From NCBI GenBank assembly GCA_934169775.1, contig CAKPOI010000023.1:1-24808 (forward strand): 24,808 nt of DNA, written 5' to 3'. Shown here one piece after another: positions 14,518 through 22,111 of this stretch (position 1 is the stretch's first letter; every line of letters begins with the position of its first letter). The DNA comes from an uncultured Clostridia bacterium (GTDB lineage Bacteria; Bacillota; Clostridia; TANB77; CAG-508). Below the pieces are notes generated by a model. It ran no database searches. It was not told where the DNA came from and saw nothing but the letters and a program-made list of their open reading frames with translations. Made by a program: the position numbers and the translations under genes.

Positions 14518-15954
14518 ATGGGAGAGGAACTAAAAGAAAAACTTTTTACAAAAAAGGAAGATGGATGGAAAGACTTGACAACAAGTCAAAAAGAAGAACT
14601 TGTTATGATAACAGAAAACTATATGAAATTTTTAAACAAATCAAAAATAGAAAGAGAATTTATAAAAAATGCTAAAGAATTAGCAGACAGAAGCGGATAT
14701 ACAGACATAATGAACAAACAAACATTAATACCAGGAGACAAAATATATTTCATAAACAGAGGAAAAAGTATGTATTTAGCAATAATAGGGGAAAATGACA
14801 TAGAAGAAAATGGAATGCATATTATAGGTTCACATATTGACTCACCAAGACTAGATCTAAAACCAAATCCATTATGTGAAGATGGTGGACTAGCATATTT
14901 TAAAACACACTACTATGGGGGAATAAAAAAATATCAATGGACAACAATACCATTAAGTATACATGGAGTAATTGTTAAAACAAACGGAGAAAAAATAGAA
15001 ATAGAAATAGGAGAAAAAGAAACAGATCCAATATTCACAATAACAGATTTATTACCACATTTAGCACAAGACCAAATGGAGAAAAAACTAAAAAATGGAG
15101 TAGAAGGAGAAGATTTAAAACTTTTAATAGGAAGCATACCATTTTCATGTGGTGGCAAGGATAACATGAACGACAACAAAAAACAATGCAATGTAAGTGA
15201 AAAAGTAAAATTAAATATATTACACTTATTAAATCTAAAATACGGAATTACAGAATCAGACCTATTAAGTGCAGAATTAGAATTAGTACCAGCTTTTAAA
15301 GCAAGATCATTAGGATTTGATGAAAGCATGGTAGCAGCATATGGACAAGATGATAAAGTATGTGCATACACATCACTAGCAGCAATGATGAATTTAGAAA
15401 AAGTAAAAAATACAGCAATATGTATTTTATCAGATAAAGAAGAAATTGGAAGTATGGGAAATACAGGAATGGAATCACATATGTTTGATTTCTTTGTATC
15501 AGAAATCCTAAACAAATTAGGAATAAACAAACCAAATTTATTAGATAAAGTATTTTGCTTCTCAAAAATGTTATCTTCAGATGTAGATGCAGGATTTGAT
15601 CCAATTTATGCATATGTATCAGATACAGCAAATGCAGGATACTTAGGAAGAGGAATAACACTAAACAAATACACTGGAGCGAGAGGAAAATCAGGTGCAT
15701 CAGATGCAAACGCAGAATATGTAGCATGGATACGCAACATATTAGAAAAAAATGAAATAAAATATCAAGTTTCAGAACTAGGAAAGGTTGACATTGGAGG
15801 CGGAGGTACAATAGCATACATCTTAGCAAATAAAGGAACAGATGTAATTGACTGTGGAGTTCCAGTACTTTCAATGCATGCACCATATGAAGTAACAAGT
15901 AAATATGATATTTATTCAGCATACAAAACTTATGAAGCTTTCTGGAAAGAATAA
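14518..15954 (+). CDS. M18 family aspartyl aminopeptidase
   Basis: A 478-residue cytosolic dinuclear-zinc exopeptidase that removes N-terminal, often acidic, residues from peptides and so contributes to peptide recycling. The family motifs appear in order: GSHIDSPRLDLK (residues 104-115, metal His 106), YGQDDKVCAY (D278 bridging metal), SDKEEIGSMG (catalytic Glu 308 and metal Glu 309), SSDVDAGFD, DIGGGGTIAY and the C-terminal SMHAPYEV with a metal His. The length is normal for the family. AAAGGA upstream supports ATG 14518. Monocistronic, with its own promoter and a strong terminator at 16019. A-rich codon choice resembles that of the preceding gene, consistent with core chromosome. Confidence 0.93.
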   Translation: MGEELKEKLFTKKEDGWKDLTTSQKEELVMITENYMKFLNKSKIEREFIKNAKELADRSGYTDIMNKQTLIPGDKIYFINRGKSMYLAIIGENDIEENGMHIIGSHIDSPRLDLKPNPLCEDGGLAYFKTHYYGGIKKYQWTTIPLSIHGVIVKTNGEKIEIEIGEKETDPIFTITDLLPHLAQDQMEKKLKNGVEGEDLKLLIGSIPFSCGGKDNMNDNKKQCNVSEKVKLNILHLLNLKYGITESDLLSAELELVPAFKARSLGFDESMVAAYGQDDKVCAYTSLAAMMNLEKVKNTAICILSDKEEIGSMGNTGMESHMFDFFVSEILNKLGINKPNLLDKVFCFSKMLSSDVDAGFDPIYAYVSDTANAGYLGRGITLNKYTGARGKSGASDANAEYVAWIRNILEKNEIKYQVSELGKVDIGGGGTIAYILANKGTDVIDCGVPVLSMHAPYEVTSKYDIYSAYKTYEAFWKE

Positions 15955-16018
15955 AACACAAAAAGAACAAAAAATATATATTAAAAAAGTTTTATAACTT
16001 TACTAATATTAAATATTT

Positions 16019-16066
16019 AAATCCCACATTTTAGGATAAATTTTTCTAATTTGTGGGATTTTTTAA
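16019..16066 (+). terminator. Terminator after the aminopeptidase gene
   Basis: AAATCCCACA (16019-16028) pairs perfectly with TGTGGGATTT (16052-16061), followed by TTTT. The loop contains a further TTAG/CTAA pairing. Confidence 0.8.
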
Positions 16067-16126
16067 AATATCCTAAAATTAACCAGTTATAAAAGTAAAT
16101 GAAAGCAATTAATACACATAACAAAA

Positions 16127-16465
16127 TTACAAACGTTTAAGCTCATCAACAATTTTATTAATAAATTTTTGTCTATCCTTAGGTAATTCACTAATTTTTT
16201 GAGATAAATTAACTTGAAAAACTACATCATTGTTTTTCATCAAATCCTTAAATAAAACATCAGGAGCAATTCCCAAAGTATTCATATAATTTATTAAAGT
16301 TTCAAGTTTAACACCACTATTACCATTTTCTAATCTCGAAATATATTTTTCTGAAATACCAAGTTTATCAGCAACTTGAGTTTGAGTCAAATGATATTTT
16401 TTCCTATAAGATTTAAACACTCTACCAATAGCAGAATCGATTGAATTTTTTACATTAGATTTCAT
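16127..16465 (-). CDS. XRE-family (Cro/CI-type) repressor
   Basis: A 112-residue DNA-binding protein. Residues 12-66 form a helix-turn-helix of the lambda-repressor type: VFKSYRKKYHLTQTQVADKLG followed by SEKYISRLENG, with turn and recognition helix. The remaining 45 residues are helical and probably form the dimer. ATG 16465 is fixed by GGAGGTGT; the longer frame starting at 16480 overlaps that site. It is transcribed away from a tyrosine integrase, with operator-like sites near both promoters, so it likely controls its own gene and the integrase as in phage and integrative-element switches. No other phage gene is next to it, so this may be a reduced element. Confidence 0.85.
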   Translation of the reverse strand: MKSNVKNSIDSAIGRVFKSYRKKYHLTQTQVADKLGISEKYISRLENGNSGVKLETLINYMNTLGIAPDVLFKDLMKNNDVVFQVNLSQKISELPKDRQKFINKIVDELKRL

Positions 16466-16542
16466 AATGTACACCTCCATATTAACTAAAATAAGTATAA
16501 CAATTTATAAGTAAATATAGAACAAACTGGGAATATGAAAAT

Positions 16543-16556
16543 TTCCAAATGGTAAA
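16543..16556 (+). promoter_or_regulatory. Operator-like site upstream of the repressor gene
   Basis: TTCCAAATGGTAAA differs by one base from the site at 16725-16738. It lies upstream of the minus-strand promoter region (TATACT at 16494-16499) of the XRE repressor. Confidence 0.5.
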
Positions 16557-16724
16557 AGTTCAGACAAACCCAGCAGAATTCGACAAAAAACGACAAAAAA
16601 TACTAAAATTAAATTCATACTATTAGTATTACACGAAATAAAAAAGTTATTCACAGCAATAAAAAAACGAAAAAAAAGGTATAAAATCGACATAAAATTG
16701 CTCAAAATACTAACTATCAATTAG

Positions 16725-16738
16725 TTCCAATTGGTAAA
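16725..16738 (+). promoter_or_regulatory. Operator-like site at the integrase promoter
   Basis: TTCCAATTGGTAAA contains the palindrome CCAATTGG and overlaps the probable -35 of the integrase gene, about 55 bp before its ATG. Its near-copy lies by the repressor gene, a layout expected for XRE control of both genes. Confidence 0.55.
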
Positions 16739-16790
16739 GATATGGTAGTATATTTATATATAAGTAAAAAAAGAAAGGAATGTAACAAAA

Positions 16791-17708
16791 ATGGAATTAT
16801 TAATTGGAAGAAGACAAAAATTTGGAATAGTATGTGATGAATGGCTAGAATATAAAAAAATGAGGATAAAAGAATCGACATATGCAAATTACAAATTCAA
16901 AATTACAAACTATCTAAAAAAAGATTTTGGAGACAGAAATTTAAAAGAAATTGTAAACACAAATCTAAATAGATACATAGAAGAATTACAATTTAAACTA
17001 TCAAGTAAAACAGTAAAAGATATAACAACAATACTAAAATCAATATTAAAATATGCAGAAAGAAAATATAATTTAGATTTTAAATTAGATTTAATATCAA
17101 TCCCTTTAACAACAAGCAAAGAAGCAGAAGTATTTAATGAAAGAGAAAGAATAAAAATAGAAAACTACATATTAGATTCAGAAGATATAAAAAATGTAGG
17201 AATACTAATAAGTATGTATACAGGTTTAAGAATTGGAGAAGTATGTGCACTTAAATGGTCAGACATAGATTTAGAAAACAGAAAAATAAGAATTAAACAT
17301 ACAATACAAAGAATATATATGAGTAAAAATAACACAAAAGTAATAATAACATCACCAAAGACGAAAAAATCAGTAAGAGAAATACCATTAGCTAAAATTT
17401 TATATCAAAAATTAAAAGGATTTTCTAAAAAATATCCAAAAGATGCATTTATTTTAACTGGAAAAAAAGAAAAAACAATAGAACCAACAGGATATAGATA
17501 CACATATAATAGACTCTTAAAAAAATGTAATATTCCATACAAAAAATTTCACTGTCTAAGACATACTTTTGCAACAAGATGTATACGAGTAGGAATGGAC
17601 GTAAAATCATTAAGTGAAATTTTAGGTCATTCAAATGTTAGCGTGACATTAGGGATTTATGTGCATTCATCATTTAAAATTAAAAAGAAATTTATAGACA
17701 AATTATAG
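16791..17708 (+). CDS. int: Tyrosine recombinase (phage/ICE-type integrase)
   Basis: A 305-residue site-specific recombinase. Residues 8-95 are a SAM-like core-binding domain. Residues 115-295 are the catalytic domain with the full set: R147 in TGLRIGE, K190 in SPKTKKS, H254 and R257 in FHCLRHTFATR, H280 in LGHSN and the nucleophile Y290 in LGIYVHSS. There is no obvious N-terminal arm-binding zinc domain, and the length is at the short end for element integrases. GAAAGGAATG upstream supports ATG 16791. It is divergent from an XRE repressor with shared operator-like sites. It could serve the remnant element here or the flanking mobilizable elements; its attachment site is not identified. Confidence 0.9.
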   Translation: MELLIGRRQKFGIVCDEWLEYKKMRIKESTYANYKFKITNYLKKDFGDRNLKEIVNTNLNRYIEELQFKLSSKTVKDITTILKSILKYAERKYNLDFKLDLISIPLTTSKEAEVFNERERIKIENYILDSEDIKNVGILISMYTGLRIGEVCALKWSDIDLENRKIRIKHTIQRIYMSKNNTKVIITSPKTKKSVREIPLAKILYQKLKGFSKKYPKDAFILTGKKEKTIEPTGYRYTYNRLLKKCNIPYKKFHCLRHTFATRCIRVGMDVKSLSEILGHSNVSVTLGIYVHSSFKIKKKFIDKL

Positions 17709-18041
17709 TAAAAAATGAATAATTTAAGTAGAATTTAACAGGCGGATAATATATATTTCAAAATTAAAAATCTATTTTAAATCAATAATAAATCCGCTAA
17801 TTATTGGAGGAATTATTGGCTTTACTATTTCAAAATCGCTAGACTATATTACTATACAAAATAAAACCATACAAATATTGATATTACAATATTGTATGGT
17901 TTTACGATTCTGGTGTTGTTGACGTAGTTATCTACAACTTTTGGCTCTCTTGACGATTGATACAAATATCAATCTATTTATTAATAGTATATCATAAATT
18001 TTAACAATTACAATAATTTTGCTAAAAATCTCTAAATTTCA
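17709..18041. other. Intergenic region after the integrase, with hairpins and a coding-like remnant
   Basis: It contains a long hairpin (17863-17903), a GATTGATA/TATCAATC stem (17955-17974), and a minus-strand 37-codon frame (17852-17965, TTG) encoding a protein-like piece with REPKVVDNYVNNTR. That frame has no ribosome binding site and runs through the hairpin. The position after an integrase would suit an attachment site, but no repeat identifies one. Confidence 0.35.
17863..17903 (+). terminator. Long hairpin, probable terminator downstream of the integrase
   Basis: AAAACCATACAA (17863-17874) pairs with TTGTATGGTTTT (17892-17903); after a one-base bulge TATTG/CAATA continues the stem around ATATTA. 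It carries its own A and T tracts at the base, so it may work in both directions. Confidence 0.55.
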
Positions 18042-18090
18042 TTTTGTGATTTTTCACAAAAAAGATTAGTTATATTTCAAACTAATCTTT
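18042..18090 (-). terminator. Tandem hairpins terminating the gene at 18097
   Basis: AAAGATTAGT/ACTAATCTTT (18061-18070 with 18081-18090) is followed on the minus strand by TTTT, and TTTTGTGA/TCACAAAA (18042-18049 with 18054-18061) lies immediately beyond. Confidence 0.65.
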
Positions 18091-18096
18091 CTTCTT

Positions 18097-18684
18097 TTAA
18101 GCATTTTCTTTTTCAACCAAGTAAATCATTCCTAAAATTGTAAGTTGAAAACTATCATAAATATAATACTGTTCTCTTAATTCACAAAATTCACCACATT
18201 GTGTACTAGTATAAACTTCACCTTCAAATATCATGCAAACAACTGCAACAACTTCAACATATTTATTATAATCTATATCTAAATGATCTTCATTTAATAA
18301 ATTATATAAATCAGTCATATCAATTGCAAAATTCATGTTTTTATGAAGCTTGTACATTGCACATATAATTTCAAGATAAAATTTATATCTTTGACGCAAA
18401 TCAAATTCACTTTTAAAATTTGAATAGCTACTTCCAGCATCCTTATACTCAAATCCCTGATCATAAAAATCTGCTTCATAAGACTCAATATAATGTTGAT
18501 TTTTTCTTAGATATATTTCAACTTTTTTTCTGAACTTTTTCTCCTCTTTCATCCATTTCTTTTCAATACAGTCTGAAAACATTTCGAGAAGTTGTTCCTT
18601 GGATATACCACAAGAATATGCTTTGTTTAGTAAATCTTGTGTCATCTCTTCCATAGGTATAATATTGGATTGTTTTCTTTTCAT
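18097..18684 (-). CDS. Unknown soluble protein in the mobilizable-element region
   Basis: A 195-residue protein with no motif I recognise. It is charged and aromatic. Residues 40-75 form a Lys/Glu-rich amphipathic stretch, and the C-terminal half is mixed helix with Tyr-rich segments (EQYYIYDSFQ) and two Cys near residues 163 and 167. There is no signal peptide or membrane segment. AAAGGAGAAAAAACTT precedes ATG 18684, and two hairpins end the gene. It lies next to dinD on the same strand, but a separating hairpin and a palindrome at 18736-18751 suggest its own transcription. It is likely cargo of the element. Confidence 0.6.
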   Translation of the reverse strand: MKRKQSNIIPMEEMTQDLLNKAYSCGISKEQLLEMFSDCIEKKWMKEEKKFRKKVEIYLRKNQHYIESYEADFYDQGFEYKDAGSSYSNFKSEFDLRQRYKFYLEIICAMYKLHKNMNFAIDMTDLYNLLNEDHLDIDYNKYVEVVAVVCMIFEGEVYTSTQCGEFCELREQYYIYDSFQLTILGMIYLVEKENA

Positions 18685-18735
18685 AAGTTTTTTCTCCTTT
18701 ACAATAATTATTGTTAAAAGTTACTATATTCAAAA

Positions 18736-18751
18736 CTTGCATATTTGCAAG
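18736..18751. promoter_or_regulatory. Palindromic operator-like site
   Basis: CTTGCA (18736-18741) and TGCAAG (18746-18751) face each other across TATT, about 50 bp upstream of the unknown gene's start at 18684. Placement near the promoter suggests a repressor site. Confidence 0.35.
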
Positions 18752-18782
18752 ATAACTAAATTATGAAAATATTTTACCATAA

Positions 18783-18803
18783 AATATTGAAATATTCAAT
18801 ATT
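18783..18803 (-). terminator. Hairpin downstream of dinD
   Basis: AATATTGAA (18783-18791) and TTCAATATT (18795-18803) form a perfect 9-bp stem with a 3-nt loop, followed on the minus strand by TTTTA. The AT-only upper stem makes it a weak terminator. Confidence 0.45.
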
Positions 18804-18833
18804 GGAGACCATTATTTCAAAATTTTATATAAA

Positions 18834-19670
18834 TTATTTATTTAACATTTTTTTATTTTCCTTTTCTAATTGTTTTAAACTCTTTTTAGGTGTTGGTAAA
18901 TCTTCTGGCATAGTTCCACCATTCTTTGCAATTACTTCTCTTATATTTTTTCCAATATTATAATGAGTTTTATTTGCTTCTTTTTCACTACAAATATTAT
19001 CTTTTTTTAATCTTGATTCAGTCTGTGTAATGCGAAAAAGATTTGCTGCAAGTTCTTCACTTCCCATATTGTCTAAAATATCTTCTCTATATCTTAATCC
19101 TTTTCTTTTTGCAATGTCATCAGCAGTTTCTCCATTATATAATCCTTTATATCCACTATTATGAAATCTATCAAAATTTTTAACTCCTGCTTTTTTTGCA
19201 GTTTGGTTAAGTGAGTAATTTCCTTTTCGTGTTAAATCTCTTTGATAAAATCTTTTCTCGTCTTCCGTTAGCATACTATATTCTTTTTCACTAATTTCTT
19301 GCTTTCTAGTTTGAACTGCAAAATATGTTTGAGCAAGAGCAATTACTTTTTTTCTACTATCTCCATTTTGTGCTATTAAGTAACAAGCATAACGAGTTAA
19401 TTTATAATCAATTTGTTTTCTATAAGCTCCTGAACCGATTTGCACCATTTTATTGACGTCAGTAAAATGGTCTAATACAATGATATCACTATTTTGGCAC
19501 GATATTTTAGCTTTATCAATTATCTTTTCAAAATTTTGCCAGTTTGAGTATTGTAGAATAGGCATAAGCTCTCTAGCATACCAAACTTCAACACCATTTT
19601 CATCAATATGTTTAATATCTTCAAATGATTTATTAGTCTTATCTATATCATTCAATAATATCATCTCCAT
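18834..19670 (-). CDS. dinD: DinD-like DNA damage-inducible protein
   Basis: A 278-residue relative of E. coli DinD, an SOS-induced protein reported to affect RecA filaments. The recognisable N-terminal block is VWYARELMPILQYSNW, then NFEKIIDKAKISC, DHFTDVNKMVQIGSGA and YKLTRYACYLIAQNGD followed by IALAQTYFAVQTR, as in Bro-N-like domains. The C-terminal half carries AANLFRITQTESRL and HYNIGKNIREVI. The length matches the family. ATG 19670 has no clear ribosome binding site; a TTG at 19655 with GGAG nine bases upstream is an alternative start. The promoter contains a perfect 12-bp palindrome between -35 and -10. DinD genes are common cargo on mobile elements. Confidence 0.85.
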   Translation of the reverse strand: MEMILLNDIDKTNKSFEDIKHIDENGVEVWYARELMPILQYSNWQNFEKIIDKAKISCQNSDIIVLDHFTDVNKMVQIGSGAYRKQIDYKLTRYACYLIAQNGDSRKKVIALAQTYFAVQTRKQEISEKEYSMLTEDEKRFYQRDLTRKGNYSLNQTAKKAGVKNFDRFHNSGYKGLYNGETADDIAKRKGLRYREDILDNMGSEELAANLFRITQTESRLKKDNICSEKEANKTHYNIGKNIREVIAKNGGTMPEDLPTPKKSLKQLEKENKKMLNK

Positions 19671-19704
19671 TTCGTAATATTTTATTTTTAATTATTTAAG
19701 CACT

Positions 19705-19733
19705 ATTATAAAACAATTGTTTGCAAAAGTCAA
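19705..19733 (-). promoter_or_regulatory. dinD promoter with an embedded palindrome
   Basis: Minus-strand TTGACT (19728-19733) and TATAAT (19705-19710) are 17 bp apart. The spacer holds AAACAATTGTTT (19711-19722), a perfect 12-bp palindrome well placed for repression. It shares the outward AAC...GTT layout of Firmicutes LexA sites (GAAC-N4-GTTC) but lacks the outer G and C. Confidence 0.7.
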
Positions 19734-19740
19734 TTGCTTT

Positions 19741-20061
19741 TTATTGAATTTTTATATTATTAAATAAATATAATGCTACTTTATTTCTATCAGTTTGTTC
19801 CATTTCCATAAGTTTTGACATAGCAAAATTTATAATAAAATATTTACTTTGTCCAAAATTTATTAATATAGTTCTGTATTCTTGGCCAATTTCTTTTAGC
19901 TTTGAATCAAATTTATTATACATTTCTTTTTTATCATAGTCTAAAGTAAGCCACTCACTATCGTTCATACATATTGCAAGTCTTAGTTTGTCTTTTATAT
20001 CCATTCCTTTAATTATATCAATCAAATATTCCAATTTGCTTTGTTCTTTTACTTTTTCCAT
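19741..20061 (-). CDS. Small unknown protein downstream of the MobV relaxase
   Basis: A 106-residue mixed-charge, helical protein with no recognised domain. ATG 20061 is fixed by AAAGGAGG (rc of 20072-20079), which overlaps the relaxase stop codon, so the two genes are translationally coupled. The longer open frame to 20130 overlaps the relaxase in another frame and lacks its own ribosome binding site. Its position right after the relaxase suggests an accessory role in mobilization or element maintenance; that is inference. Confidence 0.6.
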   Translation of the reverse strand: MEKVKEQSKLEYLIDIIKGMDIKDKLRLAICMNDSEWLTLDYDKKEMYNKFDSKLKEIGQEYRTILINFGQSKYFIINFAMSKLMEMEQTDRNKVALYLFNNIKIQ

Positions 20062-20077
20062 ATCAAAATACCTCCTT

Positions 20078-21466
20078 TTAAAATCTTGTATCATTATTTT
20101 TCTTTTTATTTTTTGTTTGTTTGTTTTCATCTTGTATAGTTACTTTTCTATAAATATTATTAGCGATTTCATTATCATTGTCGTCAAATATACCATTTTT
20201 ATATAAGTCATCACTAACAATTTTATAGTTATTATCTTTGTCATAGCAAATTCTTTTATGAAAATGGCTCATAATACTATGCCAAAAGCCTTTAAATTTC
20301 TGTAATTCTTGTTTTATTTTTTCTTTTTCGCTTTGTAACTTGCCTATAATCTTTTCTTTAGTAGATAGTTCTTTTTTTAAATTGCCGATTTCATTATCTT
20401 TTAGCTCTATTTCATATTTTAGTGAGCGATTTTCTTTTTCTATTTCAAAGCTAGAGTGTTCAAAATCTTTAATTGCCATATTTAAGTCATTTACATTTCT
20501 TACTGTCTGGGTTATATTTTTTACATTTTCTGTATAATTTTTGATTTTTTGGACATCCTCGTTTGAAATAACCATATTATTTTTGTTTAGTTTAGTAGGT
20601 TTTAGGTTATTTAAAATTTCTTTTATATCATTACTAGAATTATCAAGTATTTTCGTTTGATTATTTGCTTTTTCAAGTTTTTGTTCTTTCTGTTTTAGCT
20701 GTTTCTTTATTTCTCTGTAATTACCCATTTCATTAACATTGATGTCTTGGTTTCTACCTTTTTGCTTTTCTTTTAACTTAATATTTACTTCATAAAATTT
20801 GTTATATGACTTAATACAAGCATTTCTCATTTTATCTTGTATTTCTGTTAAAGATGTTTTTGTAAATAGCTTAGTTTTTCCAACTTGCTTTTTCATTCCT
20901 CTAGTACAATTTTCTATTATTGGAACACCTACAATATGTATATGGGGAGAGGTTTCATCAAAATGAATTGTTGCATTAGCCACCTTAAAGTTTGGTACTA
21001 TTTTATTTAAGTCTTGTATTTGCTCATTATACACATCAATCATTTTGAATCTATACTCATCATCTTTATCTTGCCAAAAATCCATATCTCCAAGTTCTAT
21101 TATAATTTCACAAGCTATATCATTTTGAGAATCACATACATTTTTAAAATAATTTTTAATTTTTCTATCATTTCTAGTCTGCTTATTATTAAACTCAATA
21201 CGAGCTTTTTCAAATTCATCTATATATACTTGCTTAACATCTTCAACAATATCGTTAGTTCCATATATGGTTGTAATCAATTCTCTTTGATTATCATAAT
21301 CTCGCAAGTTATGTTTGTTTGCTCTAGATAAATCATTTGCATTTTGAATTGCATTATTAGATAGAGAAGTAGTACCAGATAAATTATCTTTTGCAACTTT
21401 TTTGGCTAATTTACTTTTGTTTTTATCACTACCTAAATGAAAAGAATAAGCTAATTCTTGCTCCAT
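20078..21466 (-). CDS. MobV-type relaxase (Pre/Mob plasmid recombination enzyme)
   Basis: A 462-residue relaxase of the Pre/Mob (MOBV) group, comparable to TnpZ of Tn4451-type elements. The N-terminal MEQELAYSFHLGSDKNKSK is the family start, and HFDETSPHIHIVGVP (about residues 168-182) is the metal-binding histidine cluster. Residues from about 245 to 420 form a long Lys/Glu coiled coil (KQLKQKEQKLEK, SFEIEKENRSLKYE), common at the C-terminus of this group. ATG 21466 is set by GGAGGG; the frame to 21517 has no such signal and overlaps the probable oriT. It likely nicks the repeat-rich sequence at 21500-21550 and lets the element be mobilized by a helper. The frame is intact. Confidence 0.85.
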   Translation of the reverse strand: MEQELAYSFHLGSDKNKSKLAKKVAKDNLSGTTSLSNNAIQNANDLSRANKHNLRDYDNQRELITTIYGTNDIVEDVKQVYIDEFEKARIEFNNKQTRNDRKIKNYFKNVCDSQNDIACEIIIELGDMDFWQDKDDEYRFKMIDVYNEQIQDLNKIVPNFKVANATIHFDETSPHIHIVGVPIIENCTRGMKKQVGKTKLFTKTSLTEIQDKMRNACIKSYNKFYEVNIKLKEKQKGRNQDINVNEMGNYREIKKQLKQKEQKLEKANNQTKILDNSSNDIKEILNNLKPTKLNKNNMVISNEDVQKIKNYTENVKNITQTVRNVNDLNMAIKDFEHSSFEIEKENRSLKYEIELKDNEIGNLKKELSTKEKIIGKLQSEKEKIKQELQKFKGFWHSIMSHFHKRICYDKDNNYKIVSDDLYKNGIFDDNDNEIANNIYRKVTIQDENKQTKNKKKNNDTRF

Positions 21467-21494
21467 AGAATCCCTCCTTTGAAATTTCTTCGTA

Positions 21495-21560
21495 GCTATG
21501 GACTTTGGCTTTGCCATAAGTCCTAACCCAGTAAGACTAAGTTAAGTACACTTTATAAAA
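21495..21560. other. Candidate MobV oriT
   Basis: Just upstream of the relaxase start lies an interrupted hairpin: GGACTT (21500-21505) with AAGTCC (21518-21523) and inner GGC/GCC around TTT. It is followed by a TAAGACTAAGTTAAGTACAC tract (21532-21551). MobV relaxases act on such inverted repeats directly before their own gene. The nick position is not resolved. Confidence 0.45.
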
Positions 21561-21639
21561 ATTGTATTTATAGACAGCTAAACAGATATAAAATTATAGT
21601 TCTAAAAGTAGTGAAATTAAATTTTAGGAGGTTTTTATT

Positions 21640-22002
21640 ATGGTAGAGATAACTTATCACAAAGAAGGAGATTTTTTCGTTCCTGATTTATATTTGGAAA
21701 AGGAAGATTATGAAAATGATTATATTATTGGAAAATATGGACATTTGAGATTAGAGTATTTAAAAAATCATAAGAAAGCTGAATATATAATAATGTTTAT
21801 GAACAAGACTTTAAGAAAACATATAGTAGATACTGATATACAAGCTAAAAATGGAGTTGAATTACTTATGAATGAAATGCTAAAAAAGAATCCTATTGAT
21901 GAGGAATTAAAAAATACCAATCCTTTAGAATGGACGGGACTTATGAATAACTATAAATATTTAGCAGAAGAGATTGTATATAAAGAATTTATATACTGTT
22001 AA
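21640..22002 (+). CDS. tnpV: TnpV-like transposon protein
   Basis: A 120-residue protein matching the TnpV family of Tn4451-type mobilizable transposons. It has the characteristic ITYHKEGDFFVPDLYL start, then IGKYGHLRLEYLKNHK, a central helix with LRKHIVDTDIQAKN, and the ending ELKNTNPLEWTGLMN, AEEIVYKEFIY. The role of TnpV is not established; it is not needed for excision in Tn4451. AGGAGGTTTTTATT precedes ATG 21640. It is divergent from the MobV relaxase, with the candidate oriT between them. A C-terminal fragment of a similar protein is recognisable at 9907-9996, linking the two mobile elements of this window. Confidence 0.85.
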   Translation: MVEITYHKEGDFFVPDLYLEKEDYENDYIIGKYGHLRLEYLKNHKKAEYIIMFMNKTLRKHIVDTDIQAKNGVELLMNEMLKKNPIDEELKNTNPLEWTGLMNNYKYLAEEIVYKEFIYC

Positions 22003-22045
22003 AACTACTATTTTTATGAACTGTAATAGTGAAATCAGTTTGAAA

Positions 22046-22079
22046 GCAGAAGGCTGACTCTCTCGAGCCAGTATTCTGC
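22046..22079. terminator. Hairpin between tnpV and the next convergent gene
   Basis: GCAGAA (22046-22051) pairs with TTCTGC (22074-22079) and GGCT (22052-22055) with AGCC (22066-22069), leaving a 4-nt bulge. It sits between converging genes but lacks a strong T run, so the terminator role is tentative. Confidence 0.4.
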
Positions 22080-22111
22080 ATACTACTTGCACTTGCAATT
22101 TGGAAATTGAA

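Noticed and set aside
11510..15970. Many long minus-strand open frames opposite the deaminase and aminopeptidase genes
   Set aside because: They are Leu/Phe-rich shadows produced by A-rich codons on the other strand and have no ribosome binding sites.
16647..16655. TTATTCACA, an exact DnaA-box consensus
   Set aside because: A single copy in AT-rich DNA between an XRE gene and an integrase; no cluster and no replication gene, so chance is likely.
18834..21466. dinD, the MobV relaxase and the small coupled gene as a phage-defence operon
   Set aside because: dinD has its own promoter after the relaxase operon, and relaxase plus dinD is ordinary mobile-element content; no effector-sensor pairing is visible.
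22030..22110. Possible retron-like or other structured noncoding RNA near the hairpin at 22046-22079
   Set aside because: No reverse transcriptase gene is present, and the hairpin is explained as a boundary between convergent genes.
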